Shown here: positions 45,004 through 54,700 of the stretch, piece after piece | Numbering within the stretch: position 1 is the stretch's first letter | Layout of the letters: every line of letters starts with the position of its first letter | Translations under genes and position numbers: made by a program | Notes under the pieces: generated by a model | What the model was told of the DNA's origin: nothing | The model's input: only the letters and a program-made list of their open reading frames with translations | Databases searched by the model: none | NCBI GenBank assembly: GCA_041399065.1 | Contig: JAWKTN010000001.1 | Coordinates: forward strand, 1,364,001 to 1,428,000 | DNA length: 64,000 nucleotides | Reading direction: 5' to 3' | From: JAGQPD01 sp020426865 | GTDB taxonomy: Bacteria; Planctomycetota; Planctomycetia; Pirellulales; Pirellulaceae

Positions 45004-45921
45004 ATGTGTCGTTTAGCGAGTATGTCGGTTGAGTCGAAGCGAAATGAATTGTTGGAAAGCAGGTGGTTCCACACGAGTAAGTGCGTGATTGTGACCGTTG
45101 TTGTGTTACTGTGGGCTACGTGCACGGTTGCCCAAGAGCGAGACACGAAGCTGCCGGGGGCAAAGCCCAGCAGCGACGGAGGGTCGAGTTCCATTCCGTT
45201 TGAGTGGCATCCGCCCTGCGATCCGTGGGACGGTCAGTTGGCCTACTGCGATGTGATCAATGGCGACCTCATCATCTTGGGAACCGCCGATAGTGAGAAG
45301 ATCTACATTGATGTCGCGGCCGTCGACAAGGTCGAACCGTCGATCCTGGTGTTCGTGATCGTCAAGCACTCGGACGGAAGTACGCAGCACTTTCTGTTCG
45401 ACGAGATGGACATCCTCGCCAGCGCCGGCATCTGGTCGATCGAGGACATCCCTGGTGATTTCGACCCGAAGATCTATGTCGAGGCTCGCTGCGGCGATGA
45501 TATCGTTGTGAATGCGACGGAGACGGATATGATTGCGGACTTGGGAGAAGGTGATGACATTTGTAGCACGGGCGGCGGGGACGACCACATCATTGGTGGG
45601 CCCGGCGATGACATTATCTTTGGCGGTTGGGGACTCGATACGATTGAAGGGGGCGTCGGTCGGGATATCTTACACGGCGGAGCGGCTGCCGACGGCGTCT
45701 TTGGCCCATTGGCGGAATATCACTCCGCAGCGTTTATCGCTGACCCAATTGGCAAAATTGAAGACGGTCAGCGGGACATCTTGGATTGTGGCCAAGACGC
45801 CGACCTTGACATCCTCGTGGCCGAAAAGAGTATCTCTAGTAGCGGTCTCGAAGTAATCGTCGATGATTTGGTCAATCGCGACTACAACAGTCCACCCGGA
45901 ACGGATGTTATCCTCAAGTAG
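45004..45921 (+). CDS. Secreted RTX/haemolysin-type calcium-binding repeat protein
   Basis: A 305-residue protein with an N-terminal export helix (KCVIVTVVVLLWATCTVAQE). Residues ~160-230 carry the nonapeptide calcium-binding repeats of RTX proteins: ADLGEGDDICSTGGGDDHI, GGPGDDIIFGG, GGVGRDILHGG. The N-terminal half is a beta-rich domain with VINGDLIILGTADSEKIYI. GGAGAG lies 9 nt before ATG 45004. It is secreted, and calcium should drive folding of the parallel beta-roll. Its last 40 nt overlap the end of the convergent spherulin-like gene. Confidence 0.8.
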   Translation: MCRLASMSVESKRNELLESRWFHTSKCVIVTVVVLLWATCTVAQERDTKLPGAKPSSDGGSSSIPFEWHPPCDPWDGQLAYCDVINGDLIILGTADSEKIYIDVAAVDKVEPSILVFVIVKHSDGSTQHFLFDEMDILASAGIWSIEDIPGDFDPKIYVEARCGDDIVVNATETDMIADLGEGDDICSTGGGDDHIIGGPGDDIIFGGWGLDTIEGGVGRDILHGGAAADGVFGPLAEYHSAAFIADPIGKIEDGQRDILDCGQDADLDILVAEKSISSSGLEVIVDDLVNRDYNSPPGTDVILK

Positions 45922-47300
45922 CCGTTGGTTGCAAAGCGCTGGAGCCTCAAAGAATTGCTAAGGCAAATTGTCAGCGCCAGCCAATCGAGGACAGCGGTAG
46001 CAGGCTTCATCTCGGGAACGGATATCGCCACGGCATCGCTTGAGCGGTGTTCGTTCCAGAGGTCGAAGTCGGACACGTCAACCACCAGATTGCCATTGAA
46101 GTTTCCGTGGGACCACAAAGTTGATAGCTCGAACTTGTGGCTGTTCCAAGTAACAAAATCGGCATCGTTGACTTCGCCATCAAGGTTGGCGTCACCGAGT
46201 TCGTAGGGGGCCGCAAGTTCTTTGTGGTCGGCGGCGAACAGTAGCCAAGCGTCGCGATCTGCCAAGTCGACGACTGTATCGCCGTTGAAGTCGAACGTCT
46301 CATGTCCATTTGCGGAAACGCCGACCGTTAGGTCGCCAAGGCTTTGCAGCGCGTCGATGTCGGCCGTCGTGCACGATCCGTCTTCTGTCAAGTCGCAACG
46401 AACGTGTGCGGCTAGCGACGTGAGTTCATCTTGCCAGTAGTTCGGCAGGCTTGTGTATGCGTTGTCCGTAGAAATGTACGCCATATCGGCATTGCGTAGA
46501 TTTGCAAGTTCGACATAGTTCTGCATTTCGTCCGCGGTGGCGACGACATAGACAATATGAGCGAACCTGGAAGGAGGATACTTGCCAGACATGACCCATG
46601 GCGCCGGTGACCATGTCGTATACTCGGCAGCCGTGTTTTCAAAGATGACCAGCGTATCCGCGGTCGGTCCGGCCAAATCATTCAGGTACGACTCGGCAAC
46701 ATTGATTCCTGGATTAGCGACGACGTAAGCCGTTGTTGATTTCTGTTTGACATAGTCGTAAATCGTCTGATAGTGCGGAATGTTTTCAACGTTGCCGCTC
46801 ATTTCATCCAAAAAAATGCCGGTCACTTGCACGCCGGCCCAGCGATAATAGTCTGACTCAAAGTAAACGTCGATGTCGGCCAAGACGCTCGCCAAGGATC
46901 GCCCCGGCAGGTTGAGGTCCGCATTGCCAGGGGGGCCAAAGCCTGTCGCGACGTAGCCAAAGACGTCGGCGCCACCCGATCGTACCTCCACCAGCGGTGC
47001 GGATCCGAATTGTGGGTAAGCCGGTGGATTCTCCGTCGTGTTGATATAATTGGCATCAATCGGGCTCGCGCCAGGACCGCTCGCAGGATTGAGGATGAGA
47101 TTCAGCTTCGGGCCGATCGCCTGTGCGTTGCCGATAAGGCTCGACCACATTGCCACGCTATCAGAACTCGATGGAGCCGGGTTCGCGTACGAAACAACCA
47201 GTGGTTCCATGCCCATTGCCGAAGTCGGACCGAGCGAAATCCAAATGGGAACGATCGTTACGTGGTGGATTATCGTATGGTAGTTAGCGGCTCGTATCAT
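45882..47300 (-). CDS. Spherulation-specific family 4-like protein with dockerin-like loops
   Basis: A 472-residue protein. Residues ~30-260 resemble spherulin-4/family 4 TIM-barrel-like proteins: PLVVSYANPAP, LNLILNPASGPG, VTGIFLDEMSGN, VVANPGINV, DTLVIFENTAAEYTTW. These include the Asp-Glu and NPG positions characteristic of the fold, thought to act on polysaccharide. C-terminal calcium loops are DFNGDTVVDLADRDAWLLF, DANLDGEVNDADFVTWNSH and NFNGNLVVDVSDFDLWNEH. The end contains VPEMKPATAVLDWLALTICL, a degenerate PEP-CTERM-like tail extended by ~25 residues. GGGG precedes the ATG. Confidence 0.78.
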   Translation of the reverse strand: MIRAANYHTIIHHVTIVPIWISLGPTSAMGMEPLVVSYANPAPSSSDSVAMWSSLIGNAQAIGPKLNLILNPASGPGASPIDANYINTTENPPAYPQFGSAPLVEVRSGGADVFGYVATGFGPPGNADLNLPGRSLASVLADIDVYFESDYYRWAGVQVTGIFLDEMSGNVENIPHYQTIYDYVKQKSTTAYVVANPGINVAESYLNDLAGPTADTLVIFENTAAEYTTWSPAPWVMSGKYPPSRFAHIVYVVATADEMQNYVELANLRNADMAYISTDNAYTSLPNYWQDELTSLAAHVRCDLTEDGSCTTADIDALQSLGDLTVGVSANGHETFDFNGDTVVDLADRDAWLLFAADHKELAAPYELGDANLDGEVNDADFVTWNSHKFELSTLWSHGNFNGNLVVDVSDFDLWNEHRSSDAVAISVPEMKPATAVLDWLALTICLSNSLRLQRFATNGYLRITSVPGGLL

Positions 47301-47654
47301 CGAATCCCCATCATAAAAATGCCTTTGACTCCCTCATGCACAACACGCGTTGGACCTTGCTCACCGATATTCTATCCTGCAATTCATTGTCGCGGTGTTG
47401 ACACATAGATCGTCTCCAGACGCCTCGTCTCCAGACCTCGTCTCCAGACAGACCTCGTCTCCAGACGCCCAACTTGACTTCGCAAACTGGGTGGCCTGGG
47501 AGATTTGCGATCGTCCTTCGACAGGCAGTTTACCTAGTTTCGCCAAGTTGCGCAGTTGGGTAGCGCGTCTGGACCTCATGTGGGGTAGCGCGTCTGGACC
47601 TCTGATTGCGCAGTTGGGTAGCGCGTCTGGACCTCATGTGTCGATTTAAATGGC
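47301..47654. other. Gene-free stretch with short repeats
   Basis: No gene is seen. The interval holds the repeat array at 47411-47635. It marks the left edge of a 3.3-kb decayed zone. Confidence 0.5.
47411..47635. repeat. Short direct and inverted repeat cluster
   Basis: CGTCTCCAGAC occurs four times (47411, 47426, 47439, 47456). GGGTAGCGCGTCTGGACCTC occurs three times (47558, 47583, 47616). TCCAGACGCCCAACTTG at the end of the left set is an imperfect inverted copy of the right-hand sequence that runs from CAAGTTG through CAGTTGGGTAGCGCGTCTGGA. Spacing is irregular (13-17 and 25-33 bp), so this is not a CRISPR array. Confidence 0.8.
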
Positions 47655-48080
47655 TTGCAGATGATGCCGCAGCATTTGCGGGCGATTGGGCAATGCCGAC
47701 CAGTCCGCACGCTCGTGCTTCAAGGCACCCCGACGACCGATGAGGATTTGGTCGCCTTGACGGGGTTGACAGAATTACAGGAATTGGACCTCAGCGAAAC
47801 TCAGGTAACGTCGCGGGGACTTTCGACGTTGACGGTTCTGGCCGAACTGGAAACGCTTGATCTTTCGGAATGTCAAGTTGGCAGCAACCTGACTGCCTTG
47901 CGTTTGATTCCGCGGCTGAAAGCTTTGTCGTTGAAAAAGACCAACATTTCTGACCGTGAATTGGTGGGCCTTGCCGAGTTGGAACACCTGCAAGTACTTT
48001 CGCTCTTTTCCGCTCAGTATAGCGAATCGGCGTTGGATGAATTGCTCCAGAAGCGGCCGGAACTGCACGTCCGCCGCTGA
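47655..48080 (+). pseudogene. Leucine-rich-repeat protein remnant
   Basis: 141 codons with clear LRR character: LVALTGLTELQELDLSETQV, LAELETLDLSECQVG, IPRLKALSLKKTNI and LEHLQVLSLFSAQ, about five ~24-residue units. Planctomycete LRR proteins normally have a longer N-terminal part with an anchor; here the open frame begins abruptly at TTG 47655 or ATG 47661, just after the repeat cluster, so the 5' part is probably lost. It is followed within 14 nt by a convergent kinase remnant. Confidence 0.6.
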
Positions 48081-48093
48081 TCGGAGCAGGAGT

Positions 48094-48270
48094 CTATTCA
48101 GCAGCGCGTCGACTTGCCTTACCGAACACGGTGGAAAGGCCCAGGCCGGTTCCTTTGCCGGGCATCTTCGTCGTGTAGAATGGCTCAAAGATATGTGCCA
48201 CAACTTCGTCCGACATGCCAATTCCGGAATCGACGACCTTGACACAAGCAAACCCTTCCGGGTGATTTCG
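48094..48270 (-). pseudogene. Histidine-kinase ATPase domain remnant
   Basis: On the minus strand the codons read CVKVVDSGIGMSDEVVAHIF, then EPFYTTKMPGKGTGLGLSTV and FGKASRRAAE before a stop. These are the G1 (DSGIGM), F (FEPFYTTK) and G2 (GTGLGLST) boxes of a sensor histidine kinase. The N box and everything upstream are missing, and the reading frame beyond 48270 runs into GC-rich repeat DNA with no kinase similarity. The C-terminal end is also cut short after the G2 box. It is a fragment, not a functional kinase. Confidence 0.75.
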
Positions 48271-48392
48271 TATGGCTTGTGAACCCTTGTCGATCGACGA
48301 CGAGCGAGTACGCGTACGCATACCGGGATTCTGAGCATGACTGCGATCCCGTCGCTGGACCGTAACACAATTGCGTCGGGCCTTCGGCCCTG

Positions 48393-48448
48393 GGGGCGCG
48401 GGGCGCGGGGCGCGGGGCGCGGGGCGCGGGGCGCGGGGCGCGGGGCGC
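48393..48448. repeat. Eight perfect copies of GGGGCGC
   Basis: A 7-bp tandem repeat, eight copies without mismatch, present only in the first of the three large modules. It sits between GGGCCTTCGGCCC and CCGGGCCCTTCGGGCCCGG palindromes and should be prone to length change and G-quadruplex-type structure. Confidence 0.95.
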
Positions 48449-48839
48449 GAAAAACCGGGCCCTTCGGGCCCGGCAGGGGTTGTGAAAGGGCCTTCGGCCC
48501 TGGGACGGCGAGCTCGAGGTCGCGTTCGTTCTATCGATGCAAAGGCCTTCCAGGCCGTCGGCCCGGAGGGCCGCAACAACCCAAGCCGGTGGCGCAGCCA
48601 CCGGTGACGTGCCCCTGCGCAGCCCAGGCCCGAAGGGCCGACACAATTGCGGCATGGCGATTGTGGTCGGGGGTTCGAGAGCCAGTGGCTGCTCCGCCGA
48701 TCGCTCACGAGCAGCAGCAGGGGCCTGCGTGAGCGCCACGTTGGTTCAGCATCGCGGCGTTGGCAATTGCAACGCCTTCGGGGAGAGTGACGTTAGTCGT
48801 GCACAGCGATTACCATGGTGTTGCGACACGGCCCTGGCA

Positions 48840-48911
48840 CTTCCGAATCGAGAGCGCTTTGCCGAATGCGGCTTGGAGCTTCATCCTGAGAAGACAAAGA
48901 TCGTTAGATAA
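48840..48911 (+). pseudogene. Group II intron reverse transcriptase fragment, copy 1
   Basis: The plus-strand frame ends RFAECGLELHPEKTKIVR and a stop. This is the conserved GLELHPEKTK segment found after the YADD motif in group II intron reverse transcriptase/maturases. The YADD block, thumb and maturase domains are absent, so only about 23 codons of the gene remain. Confidence 0.65.
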
Positions 48912-49110
48912 CCCGTCCGTAAATCTGGCCGGATCGGTCGGCATCTTGGCCCAAGCGGCGTGGTTGTGGCGCACTGACAACACGCGACGGAAGGGCAATG
49001 GGCTGGAATTCAGATAGCCCGACGCTCCCCACGACCGCCCCGGTTCGATGAATGGGTGATAGTCCCGCTCGCCGCGAAACACTACCTGTCGCCCGTTGCC
49101 TCGCGAGCAT

Positions 49111-49175
49111 AATACCTCGAACCACAAGGTATTCATCAATTGCGTGGAATGTCGATACCTCGAACCTCAAAGCAT
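49111..49175. repeat. Paired TACCTCGAAC elements, first module
   Basis: AATACCTCGAACCACAAGG followed by TATT (49111-49133) folds with a 7-bp AATACCT/AGGTATT stem. A second, degenerate element ATACCTCGAACCTCAAAG starts at 49155. The pair lies at the end of the first large module. Confidence 0.75.
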
Positions 49176-49741
49176 TGGGCGGATTTGCTTGGACCCTTGT
49201 CGGTCGACGACGAGCGAGTACGCGTACGCATACCGGGATTCTGAGTATGGCTGCGATCCCGGCGCTGGACCGTAACACAACTGCGTCGGGCCTTCGGCCC
49301 TGGGACGGCGAGCTCGAGGTGACGTTCGTTCTATCGATCCCAAGGCCTTCCAGGCCTTCGGCCCGGATGGCCGCAACAAACTCTGCCGGTGGCGCAGCCA
49401 CCGGTGAGGTGCCCCTGCACAGCCCAGGCCCGAAGGGCCGACACACATGCGTCATAGCGAGTTGGCAATAGCTGCGAGTTCGTGCATCTTGGCGCGAATG
49501 GCAAATCGGGATTACCATTGCGTCGTTCCTTGGCCCCCTCGCCGGCTTGCCCGGCAGGAGCCAAAGTTTGAAAGCTAGGGTGCCAATCGTTGTCACACCC
49601 GCATTGGCCGAGGCAGTCGCCGCCGCAGGCGGCACCCGCCCGGGCCGGGGTGGTGAAGTCGCGGAACCTCTAGCCAACCAAACTTTGGCTCCTGCCGGGC
49701 GAGCCGGCCAGAAGTGCCACGGAGATAACACGGACATGGTA

Positions 49742-49813
49742 TTTGCAAATCGAGAGCGATTTGCGAAATGCGGCTTGGAGCCTCATCCTGAGAAGACAAA
49801 GATCGTTAGATAA
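49742..49813 (+). pseudogene. Group II intron reverse transcriptase fragment, copy 2
   Basis: This is the second copy, reading RFAKCGLEPHPEKTKIVR and stop, about 902 bp after the first. It shows substitutions relative to copy 1 (Glu to Lys, Leu to Pro), as expected for drifting non-functional DNA. The downstream ~200 bp also match copy 1 closely. Confidence 0.65.
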
Positions 49814-50012
49814 CCCGCCCGTAAATCTGGCCGGATTGGTCGGCATCTTGTCCCAAGCGGCGTGGTTGTGGTGCACTGACAACACGCGACGGAAGGGCAA
49901 TGGGCTGGAATTCAGATAGCCCGACGCTCCCCTCGACCGCCCCGGTTCGATGAATCAGTGATAGTCCCGCTCGTCGCGAAACACTGCCTGTCGCCTGTTG
50001 CCTCACGAGCAT

Positions 50013-50080
50013 AATACCTCGAACCACAAGGTATTCATCAATTGCGTGGAATGTCGATACCTCGAACCACAAAGCATTAG
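50013..50080. repeat. Paired TACCTCGAAC elements, second module
   Basis: AATACCTCGAACCACAAGG followed by TATT (50013-50035) is identical to the element at 49111. A degenerate partner ATACCTCGAACCACAAAG begins at 50057. The arrangement duplicates that at 49111-49175. Confidence 0.75.
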
Positions 50081-50658
50081 GCGGTGTGCTTGAACCATGG
50101 TTGACTGACGACGAGCGATGACGAGTACGCGTACCGGGATTCTGAGTATGACTGCGATCCCGGCACTGGACCGTGCCACACCGGTGTCGTGCCCTTCGGG
50201 GCCGGCAGGGGTTGTGAATGGTTTTCGGCCCTGGGACGGCGAGTTCGAGGTGGCGTTCGTTCTATCGATGCAAAGGCCTTCCAGGCCGTTGGCCCGGAGG
50301 GCCGCAACAACCTCTGCCGGTGGCGCAGCCACCGGTGACGTGCCCCTGCGCAGCCCAGGCCCGGAGGGCCGACACACATACGGCATAGCGAGTTGGCCAT
50401 AGCCGCGAGTTCGTGCATCTTGGCGCGAATGGCAAAACGGGATTGCCATTGTGTCGTTCCTTGGCCCCCTCGCCGGCTTGCCCGGCAGGAGCCACAGTTT
50501 GGTTGGCTAGAGGTTCCGCGACTTCACCACCCCGGCCCGGGCAGGTGCCGCCTGCGGCGGCGACCGCCTCAGCCAATGCGGGTGTGACAACGATTGGCGC
50601 CCGTCTCGCGAGTCGCGGGCGGCTCCTTCGCCGCTCGGTCAAAGTGCTGAAGACGACG

Positions 50659-51624
50659 ATGCTGGATGACATTAGCGAATGCAAGGGAATGGCGGACGGA
50701 GCTCAACCAGACGAGGAGATCATCAAACAGGAATGGCTTGATAAACTCCCGGAGGATCAGCGGCAGTATCTTGAACAGCGACGCAAGGGCGTGAAAACCG
50801 ACGAGAAGATCGCCAAGTCATTGGATTGGCCCGCTAACAAGGCACGACGGATGAAAACACGCGTGCGGATGTCGCGGTGGACGATAGATGCAATCGAACG
50901 GGTACGAGATTCGGGCCTCTCCGGTCCGTGGAACGAAGAGGCGTACCGCGACTTGATCATCCAGCGTTATGTACAGCGAACAGCCGACACAAAAGTGGCT
51001 GCCATGATTCGCGGTGCGTATCGGGACAATCCCAGCCTATCGGCAGAGCGATTTATGGCGGACTTCCCTGCTGAAGCAATGAAGAAATGGAATCGCTGCT
51101 GCCGGGCGATCGAGTTTCAAATTGCCGTGGACGAGTGCCGTCGCCGAAAGTGGGTGACCTCTGACGAGTACCGACTCGCGCGGGACAAGTTTCTTGCGCA
51201 CGATCGTGGTGACGGCGATCGAGGATATGTCAGCAAGAACGCTGGGGAGCAGTTTGAAGAATTGCGGGGCATTGGCCGTCGTATCCACGGCCAGGTGTTA
51301 ATTCACGACGGTGTGCGTGCGGAAAATCACGCAAAACTTAAGAAGCCGGAACGTGAATTGTTGATGGCATTGCTGTTCCAGCGAAGCGACACCGCGACGG
51401 CAATGTTGTTTGCCAACATATCTGACGCGGACGATGCCCCCCACGGGACCGATCCGTCCCTTGCGGACGTGCGGCAACTGTGGGAGGCCAAGTCGACGCT
51501 GATTCCCGGCATCTATCGGACGTGGCCCTTGGATGTCGGACAGCAACGAGAATGCGGCTTTGACGACGCGACGGAACGGCAGGAAGATATCGATTTAATC
51601 GAGGTGCCGCCGAGTGCATCGTGA
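50659..51624 (+). CDS. Hypothetical protein with sigma-like HTH segment
   Basis: A 321-residue protein from ATG 50659 (alternative ATG 50689). The frame is open further upstream through repeat DNA, but that part is not protein-like. Residues ~25-70 (LPEDQRQYLEQRRKGVKTDE through KIAKSLDWPANKARRMKTRV) look like a helix-turn-helix of the sigma-region-4 type, where a cell-length array of helices contacts DNA. The rest is charged and helical with VQRTADTKVAAMIRGAYRDN and KKPERELLMALLFQRSDTAT. No family was recognised. It converges on the AAA+ gene with a perfect palindrome between them and may belong to the same locus. Confidence 0.6.
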   Translation: MLDDISECKGMADGAQPDEEIIKQEWLDKLPEDQRQYLEQRRKGVKTDEKIAKSLDWPANKARRMKTRVRMSRWTIDAIERVRDSGLSGPWNEEAYRDLIIQRYVQRTADTKVAAMIRGAYRDNPSLSAERFMADFPAEAMKKWNRCCRAIEFQIAVDECRRRKWVTSDEYRLARDKFLAHDRGDGDRGYVSKNAGEQFEELRGIGRRIHGQVLIHDGVRAENHAKLKKPERELLMALLFQRSDTATAMLFANISDADDAPHGTDPSLADVRQLWEAKSTLIPGIYRTWPLDVGQQRECGFDDATERQEDIDLIEVPPSAS

Positions 51625-51701
51625 CGGCAAATGTAATTGGCTAGTTGCTGCGCGCGACGTGAATCGCGTTAGTTGGTGATCGAGTGGCCATGCACGAAAT
51701 A

Positions 51702-51732
51702 GCCGAATACCTCGAACTTCGAGGTATTCGGC
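51702..51732. repeat. Perfect 31-bp palindrome between convergent genes
   Basis: GCCGAATACCTCGAA (51702-51716) and TTCGAGGTATTCGGC (51718-51732) are exact inverted copies around a single C. It carries the same ATACCTCGAA core as the elements at 40579, 49111 and 50013. It lies between the ends of two convergent genes and could act as a two-way transcription end, although there is no T-tract. Confidence 0.9.
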
Positions 51733-51773
51733 GAATAGAGGTCGAGCGAAGGAAATCGATATCGCAATCGAGG

Positions 51774-54700
51774 TCACTGCCTCGGTTCCTCGTCTTCGTC
51801 GAAGACGGGACGGTTTTGACCGGAGGCGAGGGCAGCGAAGGCTTGTCCGTCGACTTGCATATTCAACTGATGGATCGGCGGCACTTGGCTCATCGACATC
51901 GTATTGTGATCCGGGTGGGCACATAATTCTACGAGCATCCGCATCGATCTGGCTCCGTGGATATAGACAGGGACATGCAGGAAGGCGCTAAGCAAATTCG
52001 AATCGATGCGAGCGACTTCTGTATCGGACAGATTCTGCTTTAGTGCCAATTGAAAACGCAAGGCGAGGGCACGTCGGATCAAGTACAGGTCATCATCGGC
52101 GCTCGCCGGATTGATGCCGACCATGTTGATGTGCCCTTTCAAGCGGCTGACGAAATCAGGTCCTTTGACAGCGCTGAATTCCGCCCATTGCCGGTCGTTG
52201 CGTGACAGGTTCGCGAGGCTAAACTCTTCAAAGGTGGACGAGATGCCACCGGCGAAGACAAAGATGGCGTTTTTGATCTCGATATCCCGGAAGCGACCGT
52301 CTTCCATAATCGCTAGAAAGTGACGCAACCAACCGAGTGGTTCGTCCAGCGACGAATCGAATTCGTCAAAGAAAACAACGGGCACCTTGTTGGTCGACTC
52401 GTTTTTGATCGTCTGTAATTGATCATACAATTCATCAACGGTTGTCAACTGGGAGAGATTTACAGTGAATTCTTTGGTCGCAGCTCCCGACGTTGGCATC
52501 ATTTTAATGATCTTCTTCACCGCTACTGACTTACCGGAACCGGGCGGTCCGAATACGGCGATTGAAAGCGGGCGTTCGGGCCGCCCGTCCTTGTCGTTTT
52601 CGTGAGTTTCGCGAGGCCTGGCATCGAACAAATATTGTCCGATCATCCGTTTGACAGCCCGGATACTCTCGACCTCTTTTCGGTCGATCACCGTCAGTCG
52701 CTTATCAGGTTCACCCGATTTGGGTGGCGGTCCCAACCGCAAAATCGGTGTGGAGACCGGACTGGTCCAACCCTCGAACGGCTCGCGCGACCGAATCAGT
52801 TTAACCAACTGCCGATGTAAGAAAACGCGGGGGGTTGCCAAGAGCTCGCGGTCGATGTCGTGGGTCAAGTCTAGCACGCGCGAGTTGTACAAGTCGTCAT
52901 CAAATTGAATAACACCACCTTGAAACGCGTCTCGCAGTTGGCCATATGCACGGTGCACATGTTCGTCCGGAGTGGTAACACGGTGGTTTTTGTGAATGCG
53001 ACAAAAGCAATCAAGGAAAGCTTGACGTCCCTGCAGTAGGTGCAAATATGTGAAGTCGGCGTTGTGTCCACGCATCTCAGCATGTTCCCGTAGCCGTGCG
53101 ATCAGTTGGTCGTAGTCGGGTGGGAGCGTCTTCCAAATGGCTTCGGCACAAGTAGCTGCTAGAGTCAGCAGTTGTTTGTCGAATAGAGAGGTTCTTTGAG
53201 CGAGTTGTTGCGTCAATTCCAGAAGTAATTGGCTTACGGTGTCCGTATCGCTTCTTTCGAGCACATCACGTAATTGTGTCAGGCTACGCCCCAACGAATC
53301 ACCGACCAGCCGGCGAATTCCCTGTACGTTTTCATCGCAAAGCGTGTAGACGAGCGAGTTCTTCAGTTCCTCTGCTACCTCCTCTTCGTCAGGTTTTTGC
53401 GGCGTAAAGTACCGTTTTTTATCTGACGCGTCAAGGAACAAGGAGCATTGGCGATTGTAAGACAAGCTGTTGTTTTCGAGTCGCTCCAAAGCGCGGTCGA
53501 GCCACAACCAGGCGAAATCGGCGGCAGGATTCTCAATTGTGTTAAGGACGATCTTATCACCGTGGTAGACGATGTTTCTCGCAACGTTATTGAGATTAGT
53601 CTGACACGACTGTGCGAGAATCGACCAGAACCGTGATCGAAACGGGAGTAGCTTTACTCGCTGTCCGCCTACTCTCGTAAAGGGCGATTTATCGGACGCG
53701 TCGGCTTTCATCACCTCCGCTCGTGAAAGGAAGGTTTTTGTGTCGAACCATTTCTTTCTCCGAAGGCGCTCGTTGACCTCAGCGTCGGTAGTGCCCATGC
53801 CAATCTCGAAATTGGTTATCAATCGCTGTACGGAAAGCTGCAGTGCCTCGTCCAGGATGTGCGGTAGGTCTGCGAGCAGGGCACGACCCTGTCGCCAGTT
53901 ACACCGATCATTGAGTGTCTGTACGATCGATGCCGCGATGACTGAAGTGGCGCCAAGGACGACACCGTCTTCCGTATGCGTCCAAGTGACATCGTCTTGG
54001 TCGGGATTGAAATACAGGGTGTAATTCCACGTCGAATCGCGATCGTTGGAGATGAGCAATGCGCCAGTAAGGCCGAAGCGGATAACGACGTGTCCGAACT
54101 TCAAAAACGGCCGCAATTTCGCGCTTCTTTTGAACTCGACAATCGTATCCTGCGCCGTTCGCTCCCAAGATAATCCGGAACTAATCGTAATTTCCTTGCG
54201 GATCGTCAGGGCGTCGAACAACACAATACTGCGACGTCGTAGCGCTTCATTTGCGTAAATATGTTGCCAGAACGTCATTTCGCCTGATTCGGGCTTGCCG
54301 TCGCTCAGTTCAGGAATCGTGTCGGCCGCTGACAGTACGAGGGCCGGCTCAGCGGGACACTGGTCGCCTCGCTCAGCTACTGAATTGGCCAAGGCATACA
54401 AACGAGCGACGACGAACTGAAGAGCGTGTTCTGTGAGACAGGCTCGGCTTTTATACAAAGCAAGGAAGTCCTCGTACCGACCGACCTCATCGAATCGCAA
54501 ATGCGCAAGGTATTCGCAAAGAACATGTTCGAAGTACTTCATTCCATCTGTGTTGAAAAACGCAATCGGAGACGAAACTGGACAAGACTCTTTCTTCGGC
54601 AATGAGAACTTCAGCTTTCCTACTTGCAGTCCTAAGTCGTCAAAAACCACTACGTCCGGGACTGCATGAGATAGCCGCAAGCATCCATCGCGATTGGGAA

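Larger units (their letters stand above)
48291..50640. repeat. Decayed ~900-bp unit present two and a half times
   Basis: Three copies of a module begin near 48291, 49195 and 50103. Each opens with CGACGAGCGA and a GTACGCGTAC block, runs into ACCGGGATTCTGAG and GACTGCGATCCCG, then GC-rich palindromes such as GGGCCTTCGGCCC and CCGGTGGCGCAGCCACCGG. The first two continue through an RT fragment and a ~200-bp conserved stretch to the TACCTCGAA elements; the third stops near 50640, just before the next gene. Many short frames here are artefacts of the repeats; no intact gene is present. Confidence 0.8.

Noticed and set aside
47411..47635. CRISPR array
   Set aside because: Repeats are 11 or 20 bp, spacing is irregular, spacers are only a few bases, and no cas genes are present.
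48271..48708. Upstream extension of the histidine-kinase frame
   Set aside because: The frame passes through GGGGCGC repeats and palindromes and encodes only Pro/Arg/Ala-rich artefact sequence.
50413..50658. N-terminal extension of the HTH-like protein
   Set aside because: The added part is translated from the third repeat module and is Pro/Ala-rich artefact sequence.
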